DNA of 64,000 bases from Microcyclospora pomicola (lineage: Eukaryota > Ascomycota > Dothideomycetes > Capnodiales), in NCBI GenBank assembly GCA_002786065.1, contig NHNY01000013.1:124001-188000 (forward strand). The letters run 5' to 3'. Positions 51,501 through 60,441 of the stretch are shown piece after piece (the stretch's first letter is position 1; each line of letters opens with the position of its first letter). The notes under the pieces are model-generated. The model saw nothing but the letters and a program-made list of their open reading frames with translations, ran no database searches and was not told the origin of the DNA. The position numbers and the translations under genes are program-made.

Positions 51501-52038
51501 CTTCGCTGATTCTGGTATTCGACCCGTCAGCGAGGTCACCGGCGGCTGGAAAGGTGTCATCATGGCCAACTATGCCATCATCGACCCTCAAGCAAGTTAC
51601 GAATACATGACCACCATCGCAGAAGACGAGTTAGACGGCGGTGCGAGTCAGACGTGGTACCTCGCGTTCTCGGCAGCATTGGGAGGAAGTCCTGCGGCGA
51701 GCAAAGTAAGAAGAGAGACAGAGGGCAATTCAATCTCGGCAGCCGATCAAGGGGAACAGGTAGGTCAGAAGGTAAGCCCCCGGCACCACGGAGATGCATA
51801 CAAGCTTCGATCGGACGGAGTTGGTATGTCTGGCTCGGAGGTGCGCCTCCCTTCAGATGCAACATCAAAGAAGATGTCGCACCACCGCAAAGCCAGGAGA
51901 AACCACGGCGACGCATACGAAGGGCACGAATTCTTGACTAACATAACAGCAACGGTGACGAGGACCGTGGAAAGGACGGAGAACAAGCGATCGTCCAGGC
52001 TGCGGCAGCGGACGAGGGGATTAGCATGGTGGGCGTAG
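48559..52038 (+). CDS. Secreted GH81 endo-1,3-beta-glucanase (Eng1-like) with Ser/Thr-rich stalk
   Basis: GH81 enzymes hydrolyse beta-1,3-glucan and in fungi help separate cells or remodel walls. This single open frame encodes 1159 residues. A signal peptide is evident at residues 1-30 (RRLIPLIPAFLQIPVLTNAA). Residues ~80-330 are a Ser/Thr-rich, presumably O-mannosylated stalk that includes three 20-residue repeats. The GH81 domain starts near DIFQVVATDSPPAQITTRSD and contains LETNKFYANFFLGSQ, WTHPYSVAWSNGEGE, DHHFHFGYFVYAAAVIGY (catalytic Asp region), SWAHGLIETYDGKDQESSSE (catalytic Glu region) and WYLAFSAALGG at its end. The last ~110 residues after SPAASK are basic and not part of GH81. 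They include two HGDAY motifs. A GTAAGA at 51708 just after the domain could be a 5' splice site, so the tail may be intron-derived in some transcripts. Confidence 0.93.
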   Translation: MSRSNSYLRVRRLIPLIPAFLQIPVLTNAAPHSPRDDYTITITTDECDESTTSWSSETDSGNSWVQHGRGSFPTGRTRPFGHGPWGVSQSWTHVASSSSEAAALTSSSSLQSSQSSPAMTLLSSTSLLDSVSQTVSSSSTSLSSLISESSLLAGISTSTSTVTSLSTSQSSSTPAVTASSSTEITSSLSSESLTSSTISSTATSSVASDSTSASSTDAGTSLSTTSSAASAIVLTSSTSVATITSSTQTSAQVSTSSTKIATVSTSTQTSAQSTTSSSSVATVTTSTKTSAQSSTSTSLSSISLIDTSSLASVLPTATSAVETISAADIFQVVATDSPPAQITTRSDHPVATLGIQPQSQRLETNKFYANFFLGSQTAPTWTHPYSVAWSNGEGETGSWGLAVTHIERDQLAGAGTKQAWDAGDWGYFVNPTGLQSVAISAAELSNGTTLTTDSLEAFSVNVNLAAEGASTPVMTFPLVQGMAFVTAVYDNGTPVLRSGLGINSFDYVGTVADGNTYKYSLALATGFTWLIYVTPDDSQISADSFSHDDGIISGPSGFNGYIQVAKIPANSSTAESLYDQTAAAYPTAATLAGSVQGTSGSYTLTWTKAGNTDRTLLMYALPHHVDSFSADTQAAATGVQLVTTTKGYATAVKADSWTLTEPDLPVDMGFAPWTPQQGDIRNVSAAAQQAISSAGNAELQQNVTEQTTTGSLYYDGKALAKFATICVTLFEVADDAALALTGLETLKEAFAFHVNNEMASPLVYDDVWGGVVSVASYLDDNFGDDFGNTIYNDHHFHFGYFVYAAAVIGYLDSTWLTEGTNKAWVNMLVRDYANSATDDAYFPFSRMYDWYHGHSWAHGLIETYDGKDQESSSEDTMSLFAIKMWGQVIGDTNMEARGNLMLSVQARALQHYYLYTNDNTVQPAEFIGNKAAGILFENKIDHTTYFGNVVDYIEGIHMLPLMPSSTLTRTSEFVQQEWNSYFADSGIRPVSEVTGGWKGVIMANYAIIDPQASYEYMTTIAEDELDGGASQTWYLAFSAALGGSPAASKVRRETEGNSISAADQGEQVGQKVSPRHHGDAYKLRSDGVGMSGSEVRLPSDATSKKMSHHRKARRNHGDAYEGHEFLTNITATVTRTVERTENKRSSRLRQRTRGLAWWA
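49261..49440 (+). repeat. Three 60-bp tandem repeats in the GH81 stalk
   Basis: Three consecutive, in-frame 60-bp units each begin with ACCTCTTCC and encode similar 20-residue Ser/Thr segments (for example SVATITSSTQTSAQ and KIATVSTSTQTSAQ). The copies differ at several bases, so the repeat is not very recent. Confidence 0.85.
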
Positions 52039-52587
52039 AGTCGGGAGAACTAACGAATCACGACTGAAGGAAGGCGTCACAGAAAGCTATGAGGGTTATG
52101 GATCGGATTTTGTTTCGGGATCTGTAACATAGGTAGTCATCTGGTTGGGAGGTTCGGATGGGAAAGGCATAATGATTCACATGACATTCGTTACTGTATA
52201 TAGATGTGCATGGTTTAGTAGCTCTAATGGTTTTTGTATGATTTGATGTTTCGTCTTTCGCTCTGCAACCATTTTAGCCATACCACTTTGTGTAAAGTCT
52301 CACCTGACATCTCTTAAACCTCTTCGATGTATAGTTGAATTGCATGTCCGGTAGCATGTCGTCCCAAGTCGTCTGTTTGTCGCCAAGCTGAGGAGTCAAG
52401 CGGGACTGCTGCGCCTCCACCCACCACTTCGGCAAGCCATGGAATGAAGTACATCATGATGAAGCTACCTTACTCACAGATGTATCCAACGACACCAATG
52501 ATGTACATGTGAAAACAACCTCAATGCCCAACCTCTCAAGCTCAGCGCCGACCTCTCATCTCACGGACCCCCTCATCGACAATCATA
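52039..52587. other. Intergenic, no gene seen
   Basis: This 549-bp spacer lies between the GH81 stop and the next plus-strand start codon. I see only presumptive 3' untranslated and promoter sequence. Confidence 0.45.
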
Positions 52588-53267
52588 ATGGGCATGCACA
52601 AGCAGATCTTCCAGAAATACCGTCCTCGATCCATCTTCCCTACCTTCGCCCCTCTCGCGGATCCCGCCGCTGACCTGAGCATTCGAGACCGCGATGCCGT
52701 GTTCGCGTGGCAGGTTCACAGCGATGACTTTGCGAGCTTAGATGCTGGGACGCTGCTGCAGGCGCGGGTGTGTGGTATGTTCGTTGCGATTTGTTTGGAC
52801 TTATCTCGTCTCACTTTACGCCACATATCAAAACCGGCCAACTCCCAAAATCTGAGGACATCCAGCTAACACCCCTCCCAGACCGCAAGTCCATCGCCGC
52901 GCGCGCATTCGCCACCGCGCAATCCATCGGCATCATCGACCCCACGACCGGGCGGCCCAACACGGCGCTCGTCTCGCGACACATGGTGCACAAGCTGGCG
53001 GTGCTCAGCGTGCCGAAGCAGCGCATGCTGGTCAACCTGCTGTTCTTCTGGGAGGAGGAGCTGGTGCGCTGGCAGCTGCTGTGCGGCGAGGCCGCCGAGC
53101 TGCAGCAACGCCTCACCATCCCCGAACTGTCGGAGAACGAGCGGAGGGCGACCGCGCTGCAGCTGCGCGTCGTTGAGGCCAGGAAGGCTGTGCCGCCGAG
53201 CTTGCGCGATGAGAGTGGGAGGGCTAGGGCGGAGATGGAGGAGGCGCTGCCGGAGTATTATGCTTGA
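52588..53267 (+). CDS. Small protein of unknown function
   Basis: Two exons (52588-52774 and 52882-53267) joined across a 107-nt intron (GTATGT...CCCAG) encode 190 residues. The junction gives LLQARVCDRKSIAARAF. The protein has no signal peptide or membrane segment. Its second half is helical and amphipathic (MVHKLAVLSVPKQRMLVNLL, FFWEEELVRWQLLCGEAAEL), with a probable coiled coil at ERRATALQLRVVEARK. The first half contains IFQKYRPRSIFPTFAPLADP. Codon use in exon 2 is strongly GC-ending, like neighbouring real genes, which supports coding. I do not recognise the family. An alternative start at the second Met (52594) is possible. Confidence 0.72.
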
Positions 53268-53951
53268 TGGGGTTGGGGAATGGTTGGGTATCGGTCGAGT
53301 TGGGATGAGATATGACTTTTGGCGGTGGAGTTTGATTGACTCTATAGGGTTGTGGTTTGGTAATGGGCTATGTGTTATGATGTTGACGACTATATCTTGC
53401 GAAATGTATTCATGAGTGCAAATAGATTGCCGGCTCGATATCGAAATCACAATGTCTAGATGTATGCATGTCACATATCATTAGAAACCGGTCTCAAAGG
53501 GCATTCTTGTCTATGCTAGAGAGGGTGGAACTCAAGTGTACACATCTCAGCATCTGACACGTTCAGCATGAGGTAGTGCATACCTGTAACCTCAAGGATA
53601 ATAATTAGACAGTCGGCTTTGTCGAGGACATGAAGCCGAAAGTGCCACGGGCGTGGTCCCTGATGACGCTGGCGGCCGTTTTTAGTTTGTAAGACTAAAA
53701 ACCTTGCATTTGGCTCGACTTCTGGGGCTCGCTCTCCACAAGTCTGGTCGTGGCCTTCTCGTACATCATCACGAGGCTTATAGCAGCGAAGACAGAATCA
53801 AAACTAAGCAGATTCATTAAGTCTGCCAAGCAATGTCATAGGGATTTAGGCGTCGCCATTGAGCCTTGCGAGGAACGAACGCAGGGGAAATAAAGGACCT
53901 TGAGCTGGTCCAGACATCCAATCCCAGATATCTATCGGCCCGCTGCACAAT
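53268..53951. other. Intergenic, no gene seen
   Basis: This 684-bp spacer lies upstream of the AVT-type transporter gene. I see no coding sequence. Confidence 0.45.
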
Positions 53952-55799
53952 ATGACCGACACTCCCAGCAGCGACCAGAGCAGTCGACAGGCAGCGATCG
54001 TGGGACGCCATCTTCCGGAAGGTTATGGAGCGTCTTCAGATACCATCCGTTATTCTGCTTCTGGTGCGGCAGAATCAGCAGAGGACAATGGCGGACCACA
54101 GGAGGCATCGTCACTCACTCTCCAGGGCGGTGACATGCACCGAGACATCTTCAAAATCAAAGCCCGAGCTGCCATTCCCCGAAGATCCAACACATTTTCA
54201 GCCGTGAAGCATACGGCGCACTTCGCGGATTCGGCACCTCTCACGCTTCCTGTTGAAGAACAGCATGAGCCGGGAGGCTTCAGACGGCAATACGTGGCGA
54301 AACGGCATGGCCTGCAACGCAGCTTCAGTAGTGTGGCAACGCCTGTGACAGGAAACTTCGTCTCGTTTTTGGAGCTCTATGGAAGCTTTGCGGGCGAAGA
54401 CCTCGCAGATACTGATGACGACGAGGAGTCCGCTGTGGAGGACGGCGATGCAGACGACGAGGGCGAGCAGGCGGAGCAGCAACCACCAACGGAACGTCGA
54501 CCACTCCTTGGACGACGCAAGAGCACCAAACGAGCGAAGCGCGAAGGTGATGCGAGCACGACCAAGACCTTCTTCACCTTGTTGAAGGCCTTTGTGGGGA
54601 CTGGAATCATGTTCCTTCCCAAGGCTTTCCGCAATGGTGGCATTCTCTTCTCGTCCATCACGTTGATCATGGTCTCTCTCATCACCAGCTTATGTTTCCG
54701 CTTGCTGCTTCAATGCCGGAAAAAATGCGGCGGGGGCGGTTATGGCGAGATCGGCGCAGTTGTCGCTGGGCCCAAGTTCCGATCACTCATCCTTGCCTCG
54801 ATCACGCTATCCCAGCTCGGTTTCGTATGCGCGGGAGTCATCTTCACGGCAGAGAATCTGCTTTCGTTCCTCAATGCTGTCACTGCTCGTACTGGAGCTG
54901 CACAACCTTTTGGCACCAGTGCCTTGATCGCAATCCAGTTCGTGGTGTTGATCCCCATGGCGCTCATTCGGAACATCTCGAAGCTGGGACCGGCGGCTCT
55001 ACTTGCTGACGTATTCATCATGATCGGCATCATCTACATATGGTATTACGATATTGCTAGTCTGGCTTTTAACGGTCCTGCTCCACAGATCGAGCTGTTC
55101 AACTCCTCGGCATTCACCCTCACAATAGGATCGGCAATTTTCACCTTCGAGGGCATTGGTCTGATTTTGCCAATCCAGTCTTCCATGAAGAAACCCGAGC
55201 AGTTCAACTATCTGCTGTACCTGGTCATGTTCATCATTACCATAGTGTTTACCTCCGTCGGAGCGTTATGCTACGCGACATTCGGCGAAGACACCAACAT
55301 TCAGGTCATTTCCAACTTTCCGCAAGACAGCAAGTTCGTCAATGCAGTACAATTCCTCTACTGCGTTGCGGTTCTCGTTGGTGAGCCCGTGCAACTGTTC
55401 CCAGCAGTCCGTATCTTGGAGACCACGATCTTCGGTGAGCGCGCTACCGGCAAGAAATCCGCGACGATCAAATGGAAAAAGAATGCCCTCCGCACGGCTG
55501 CCATGATCTTCTGCGGGCTAGTATCCATCTTGGGAGCCAGTGATTTAGATAAGTTCGTTGCACTTATTGGAAGTGTTGCTTGTGTCCCATTGGTAAGAGT
55601 TTCCACCTGTTCATTGATACTTGGGTTCTTTGCTGACACTGAATGATCTCAGGTATACATCTACCCTCCGTGGCTCCATTATAAGGGCGTTGCATCCACG
55701 ACTGGAGCAAAAGCGATTGACATTAGTCTGATGTGTCTTGGCGCTGTGGCTATGGTATACACGGCTGTGGTCACTGTCACGCAATGGGCTGAGAGTTAA
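53952..55799 (+). CDS. Vacuolar amino-acid transporter, AAAP family (Avt3/Avt4-like)
   Basis: AAAP transporters of the Avt3/4 group export neutral and basic amino acids from the vacuole. Two exons (53952-55592 and 55653-55799) joined across a 60-nt intron encode 595 residues. A long cytosolic N-terminus (~210 residues) is acidic and Ser-rich and includes DLADTDDDEESAVEDGDADD. The membrane domain opens with TFFTLLKAFVGTGIMFLPKA, the family signature for the first helix, followed by about ten more hydrophobic segments, for example FAVMF-like stretches IQFVVLIPMALI and LLYLVMFIITIVFTSVGALC. The last exon supplies the final helices (VYIYPPWLHYKG and LMCLGAVAMVYTAVVTVTQW). Without it the frame would read into an intron. 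Vacuolar location is inferred from the family and the long acidic N-terminus. Confidence 0.93.
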
Positions 55800-56204
55800 G
55801 CGGGCGGTCTTGCACACATGTAGCGTTGATGGCCGGGGCGGGTAAAAAGTGCATCGGGTTCTACATAGCTATTTTAAGGAGTATTCGATGAACGGCTTGG
55901 CCGAGCTGTGGTAATATGATCTGTATAACATGACTGCATGTTTCCGCTTGTGTGACGACTTTTGGTTGTGACCTCAGCGTACGAATCTTGGGCTCATTGC
56001 CACCTTGCTGCCTACCACTTCCAAGCTTCCCGTCTACCCATCCTTTTCGACTTCGCTCACACATGTCTGGTCTACATCATAGCAAAGATTCAAAGTCCAA
56101 ACGTTCCAGCTCCAAGAACGCAATCCATTAATCAATGACTTAGGCTTTGCTCGAGTAGACAGGATTTATCAAGAAAGACCGCTGGACAGCCTTGTCCAAT
56201 CTCC
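55800..56204. other. Intergenic, no gene seen
   Basis: This 405-bp spacer lies between two plus-strand genes and probably holds the transporter's 3' end and the next promoter. Confidence 0.45.
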
Positions 56205-57608
56205 ATGCAACCCGGACGCCACGGCTGGTATATTCTGGATCGTCCCACGGGGACTGACTCCACACCTATGTCGTCTACTTCAACAACAATGGGGTCAGAG
56301 TCCCTCATCCAGGCCATCTCACGCTCCACCCAGCGCAAAGTCACCATTTCACGCACTCTGTCCCCCGAAGTGCTCGCCCGCAGCTGCAACCCACAAGATA
56401 CTTCGCCGCTCTACACGGTCCTCCCCAAGGAGATCCGCGATCTGATCTTCGCCTTCGCCACTACTCCGACGCCTGACACCACCCGTGCGTACAAGGACAC
56501 CGACTACTGGTATCGTCCGGATCATCCCGCGCCACTCCAGACTTGGACGGCGCTGCTGCTGACATGTCGCCGGGTCTGGCTCGAGACGCACGCGCTTCCG
56601 CTGCAGCAGGCGGAGAACCCGTTCTGGTTCCAGCGAGGCCCATATGACAAGCACCCCGACACGGCTTCCGAGTTCCGTGCCAACATCACGGATGAGCGGC
56701 AGCGGTATCGCGCTTGGCTGGGACGACTCACGGCGCAGGGGCTACGCGAGGTTCGCGAGGTGCAGCTATTCATGCAGATGTATCCGTTTCAGCAACTCGC
56801 CGACCATGAAAATCTGGGTTGGTTCTTCGCGAGAGAGTGGCTGGAGAAGGGGTTTCAACCACGCGTGTTTCAGATCACGCTCAGACATTCGGACTGGACT
56901 GATTGGGAGATGGGGCGGAGGCTAGAGCTGCAGAGTCGGTACGTGCAGTATGTACTTGATGCAGCGGAGATGGGTGGCGTGGAGCAATTCAGATTGCAAT
57001 TGGAGACGTTGGAGAGCAAGAAAGATGAACTGGAGGAGATCGTCCAACGACTACTGCTACTCAAAGGTAAAGCGAAGCTTGCCGAGCCTACGAACGAGGA
57101 TTGTCAGATGGCGTCGACATTCATCTGCGACACGAGACCAACGGTAGAAACATGGACGGGAACGACGAATATCAACGAGAAGGATCTGGACATCTTTCAC
57201 GGATTGGATCGGCTCGTCTACTTTTCCAAAACCATCACATGGACGAATGTTCGCTTTGCTATCACGGAGCAGGGAGACGAGAAACTTGCCAAGTACCCTC
57301 CTATACCACGCGTACCAACCATCACACCACTGCGATCACTTCGATATCTCAGGCACTCCAGATTCAACCGTCATCGCCCAGTTCGAGGCCAACGAGTTGC
57401 GTTGGGTTCACAGGACTTTTCGCGAAACTTTCATCCGATGACCTTCGAACAGCAGCAAGTACGCACCTGGGAAGAAGCGGTCCAGCAAGCGGAGAAGTCG
57501 GAGAAAGCTATGAGGGGTTGTTTTGAGAAACTCTTTGGGGATGAGGAAGCGAAGAAATGGGAGGCAAGATGGAAGCGGGAGGGGAGCCTACTGGAGTTCG
57601 AGACGTGA
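56205..57608 (+). CDS. F-box-like / fungal-specific protein of unknown function
   Basis: This single open frame encodes 467 residues. Residues ~65-100 (SPLYTVLPKEIRDLIFAFAT) resemble the degenerate F-box or 2EXR start common in expanded ascomycete families, which may recruit substrates to SCF ubiquitin ligases. The following region has several Trp and Arg-rich stretches (LQTWTALLLTCRRVWLETHA) typical of that family. A helical segment, LETLESKKDELEEIVQRLLL, lies near residue 270. Between about 57295 and 57440 the main frame reads unusually Arg/Pro-rich (LRSLRYLRHSRFNRHRPVRG). The +1 frame there gives a more natural sequence (GTPDSTVIAQFEANELRWVH), so two compensating indels or a missed splice are possible. 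I could not find intron borders that fit. The function is unknown. Confidence 0.7.
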   Translation: MQPGRHGWYILDRPTGTDSTPMSSTSTTMGSESLIQAISRSTQRKVTISRTLSPEVLARSCNPQDTSPLYTVLPKEIRDLIFAFATTPTPDTTRAYKDTDYWYRPDHPAPLQTWTALLLTCRRVWLETHALPLQQAENPFWFQRGPYDKHPDTASEFRANITDERQRYRAWLGRLTAQGLREVREVQLFMQMYPFQQLADHENLGWFFAREWLEKGFQPRVFQITLRHSDWTDWEMGRRLELQSRYVQYVLDAAEMGGVEQFRLQLETLESKKDELEEIVQRLLLLKGKAKLAEPTNEDCQMASTFICDTRPTVETWTGTTNINEKDLDIFHGLDRLVYFSKTITWTNVRFAITEQGDEKLAKYPPIPRVPTITPLRSLRYLRHSRFNRHRPVRGQRVALGSQDFSRNFHPMTFEQQQVRTWEEAVQQAEKSEKAMRGCFEKLFGDEEAKKWEARWKREGSLLEFET

Positions 57609-58920
57609 TGCTGTGTTCACATCTCGCATCACGCCGAGTAGTGCTGTGCTTGCAACCCTGGGTGAAGCTTGCACTGCGGAGAACACGGCCAATGAGACCA
57701 ACAAGACCGTCGGGATATGGCATCTCTTCTGGGCAGACTTTACGTGGAACAACAGGCGTCGCATCGCATCACCTGCTTGTTCGAGGTGCGCAGCACGGAA
57801 CGGCTAATCTCGCTTGAGATGTGAAGACCATGTACAACAAGGTCCACCTGATGCGGGAAACTCACGACAATCACTGCGAAGACACGTGCGCGATCTGTCC
57901 ATGTCGTTGGCTTTGCGTCCTGCCTGGCCAGATCACATTCGCGTCTTGCAGTGCTGCAGTCCTACGGCGTCGTTGGGTGGCCGAGGTAACTACTTGGGCG
58001 AGAACGTCGCCAGCATGGAAGCGAGATGCAGTGTGAAGCAGCTGGCACGACTGGTCGGGGGCGAGACCATGGCACCGCAGCCGGGATGTGCTATCCAACG
58101 CAGCGGTCCTCGGCGGAAAGAGAATTGTCGTCGGACAGCAGGGAAAGCTAATGAAGACATGCCCATACATAGCCACCAGGCCACTGCAGGCCCCCACTAC
58201 GCGGCGATCACGATGCATGTGAAAGATGACGAAGGAGGAATATCTCAACGCCCGACACGCCAGTGCCCAGTCGTAGCATCTTGTCTAGCGCGAAGTCAGG
58301 TTTTGGGACTGTATCAAGTTCCTGTTTCTTCCGTGCTGGGGCACTTGCGATCGCGATGCCTGATTTCGGTAGCCCGTGGCTGTGTTTCGCGCCTCACCAA
58401 GTGTTGGGTCAATGCCAGCGATACGACGGATCAGTTCAGTCGCTTCGAAGGACCATAGACACAAGCGATGCTGTCCAATATACATGGAGCATGGATGAAC
58501 GTACGGAAGAGCAACTGGCCATAACCGGCCATTTCGCGGATTGTGCTGCACTTCCATCGCACGTGGCGCATCTGCCCCGAGCCCAGTCGCCGGCCTACCC
58601 CACAAAGGCTGACGTGACGTCCGCGAGTGTCAGAGGCCTGGCAAGTTCACGATGGGTGGGGCAGCCGGCAAACATCTCCTCCACTGCCACCTTCATATAT
58701 TCTTCCGATTCAACCAGCCTTTTCACTTTTCTTCTCTTCTCCACGTTCCCTCCTCCTCTTTCTCGTCCTCTGCTGGATCTTAATCTCACCTTCACTTCGT
58801 CTACAGATCATCACGTCTTGATCTTGTTACCCTCGCTGGAATTGCCGAATTTTACTATACCTTCTGCCCCACCCTGCACGTCTCCCGCCATCCAACCAGG
58901 TCACTTCGATTACCGGCAAC
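57609..58920. other. Intergenic, no gene seen
   Basis: About 1.3 kb lies between plus-strand genes. Two overlapping frames of about 215 codons are open, but their translations lack protein character and one begins at TTG. The last ~230 bp before the HAD gene are C/T-rich, consistent with a leader. Confidence 0.5.
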
Positions 58921-59779
58921 ATGGGTAGAGTACGTATACGCGAGTGTTGCAGCCTGCAGAGGAAGTGTTGCACAAGCACATACTTCCAGCCTACACAAAA
59001 TTTCCCAACCAGCACATACTGACAAGGCTCACGCGCAGGTCAAGTACGTCCTGCTCGACTGCGACAACACCCTCTGTCAGTCCGAGCGTCTCGCCTTCGA
59101 AGCTTGCGCCGACCTTGCCAATGAACTCCTCGAGAAGCATGGCATCCCCGACCGCTACGACACCGACGCCCTGCTCGACGACTTCGTCGGGAACAACTTC
59201 CGCAACATGCTCCTGGGCCTACAAAAGAAGCACAACTTCAAGATGGACCCGAAAGAGCAAGATGAGCTCGTCGCCCAGGAACTCAGTCGTGTGACGGAGA
59301 AGCTGAGCGAGAAGTGCATTGAATGCCCCGGCGTGACACAGCAGTTGGAGTGGGCCAAGGCTCAAGGCTACCCCATGGCCGTCGTTTCGACATCAGCGAA
59401 ACCCCGTGTTCTGGCCAGTCTGAAGAAGACCGGCTTGATCCGCTTCTTCACCGAGGAGCACGTCTACTCTGCCGCCACCTCGCTCGACCCTCCCTCCTCC
59501 AAACCTGACCCGGCCATCTACTTGTTCGCCTGCAAAGAACTCGGCGTAAGACCCGAGGATGTGTTGACGGTCGAGGACAGCAAGAGCGGTGCCACCGCGG
59601 CCATGCGTGCCGGGATCCCCAAGATCGCCTACGTCGGCATCTACGGGCTCGAGGACGGCAAGGACAAGATGGAGTCGATGGCCAAGAAGCTCACGGAGGA
59701 ATGCAAGGCGGAGACGATCATGTACGACTGGAAGGACTTCCCCGAAGCCGTCAAGAAGATCGAGGCTATGTCGCCGTAA
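58921..59779 (+). CDS. HAD-superfamily phosphatase (subfamily IA)
   Basis: Two exons, a 9-nt first coding exon (58921-58929, MGR) and 59039-59779, joined by a 109-nt intron, encode 249 residues. The HAD motifs are in order: motif I VKYVLLDCDNTLCQSE (nucleophile Asp and the second Asp), a helical cap domain (FVGNNFRNMLLGLQKKHNFK), motif II MAVVSTSAKPR, motif III around SSKPDPAIYLFACKELG (Lys), and motif IV VLTVEDSKSGATAAMRAGI. The length and cap type resemble fungal phosphoglycolate/2-deoxyglucose-6-phosphate-type phosphatases. The substrate is not determinable here. The first exon is strongly supported by the GTACGT donor directly after GGTAGA and by V immediately following the AG. Confidence 0.92.
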
Positions 59780-60441
59780 GTCGGCCTCGCGCCTCCGCTT
59801 TTTCGAACACTGTATTACAACCAGAGACGACGACTGACCGATGTGTGATTACTTCAAGACGCCTATGAGACCCACGACGAATGATGACGACGACGCGCGT
59901 GCAGCGATATGGAGTTTTTGCTGAAGCATTGAGAGTTCTTTTACTTGCGATGGAGTTGTACAACGGGAGAGCGATTTCGTACGATAGCTAGGCGCACTTA
60001 CGGGGAAAGCATTGCTGAGGATTGACTTTGTGGTTATCTAATGGGAAAGAAGAAGAGGCGGAGATCTGTGACCAAAATGTTGCTTTCATCAGAAATACTA
60101 AGGTACCTTAAGGAGAAATCGTTGCTGGAGTGCAGCTGTTATTGCCGTGTCAGAAGTCGTGATATTTTCGAATCCCATCTTGCCCTAGGCTGTGGCCGAC
60201 ACTCTACAGAACCAGCTCGTTGAACAACCCTCACTTGTGCACGTGAAAATAGGTCGTCTACCCTGTAGATCCCTAACAGACAGCTCCATCAACATAGACA
60301 TGAACGACGGATGAAGGACGAATAGAATGCGTAAGGTGAAGTAACCTCATAGCGCTACATCGATCGAACAATACTAACGCGGGACGTTCCAGCATCTATC
60401 ATAAATCAATCGCCTGACGGAGACAGGCTGTTGATGTCTTG
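59780..60441. other. Intergenic, no gene seen
   Basis: This 662-bp spacer lies between the HAD gene and the farnesyltransferase gene. It contains a palindromic AAGGTACCTT-type site near 60100 and no coding sequence. Confidence 0.45.

Noticed and set aside
57814-58928. Two overlapping ~215-codon plus-strand frames before the HAD gene
   Set aside because: One begins at TTG, both lack motifs, and the sequence reads as low-plausibility protein. It is treated as non-coding.
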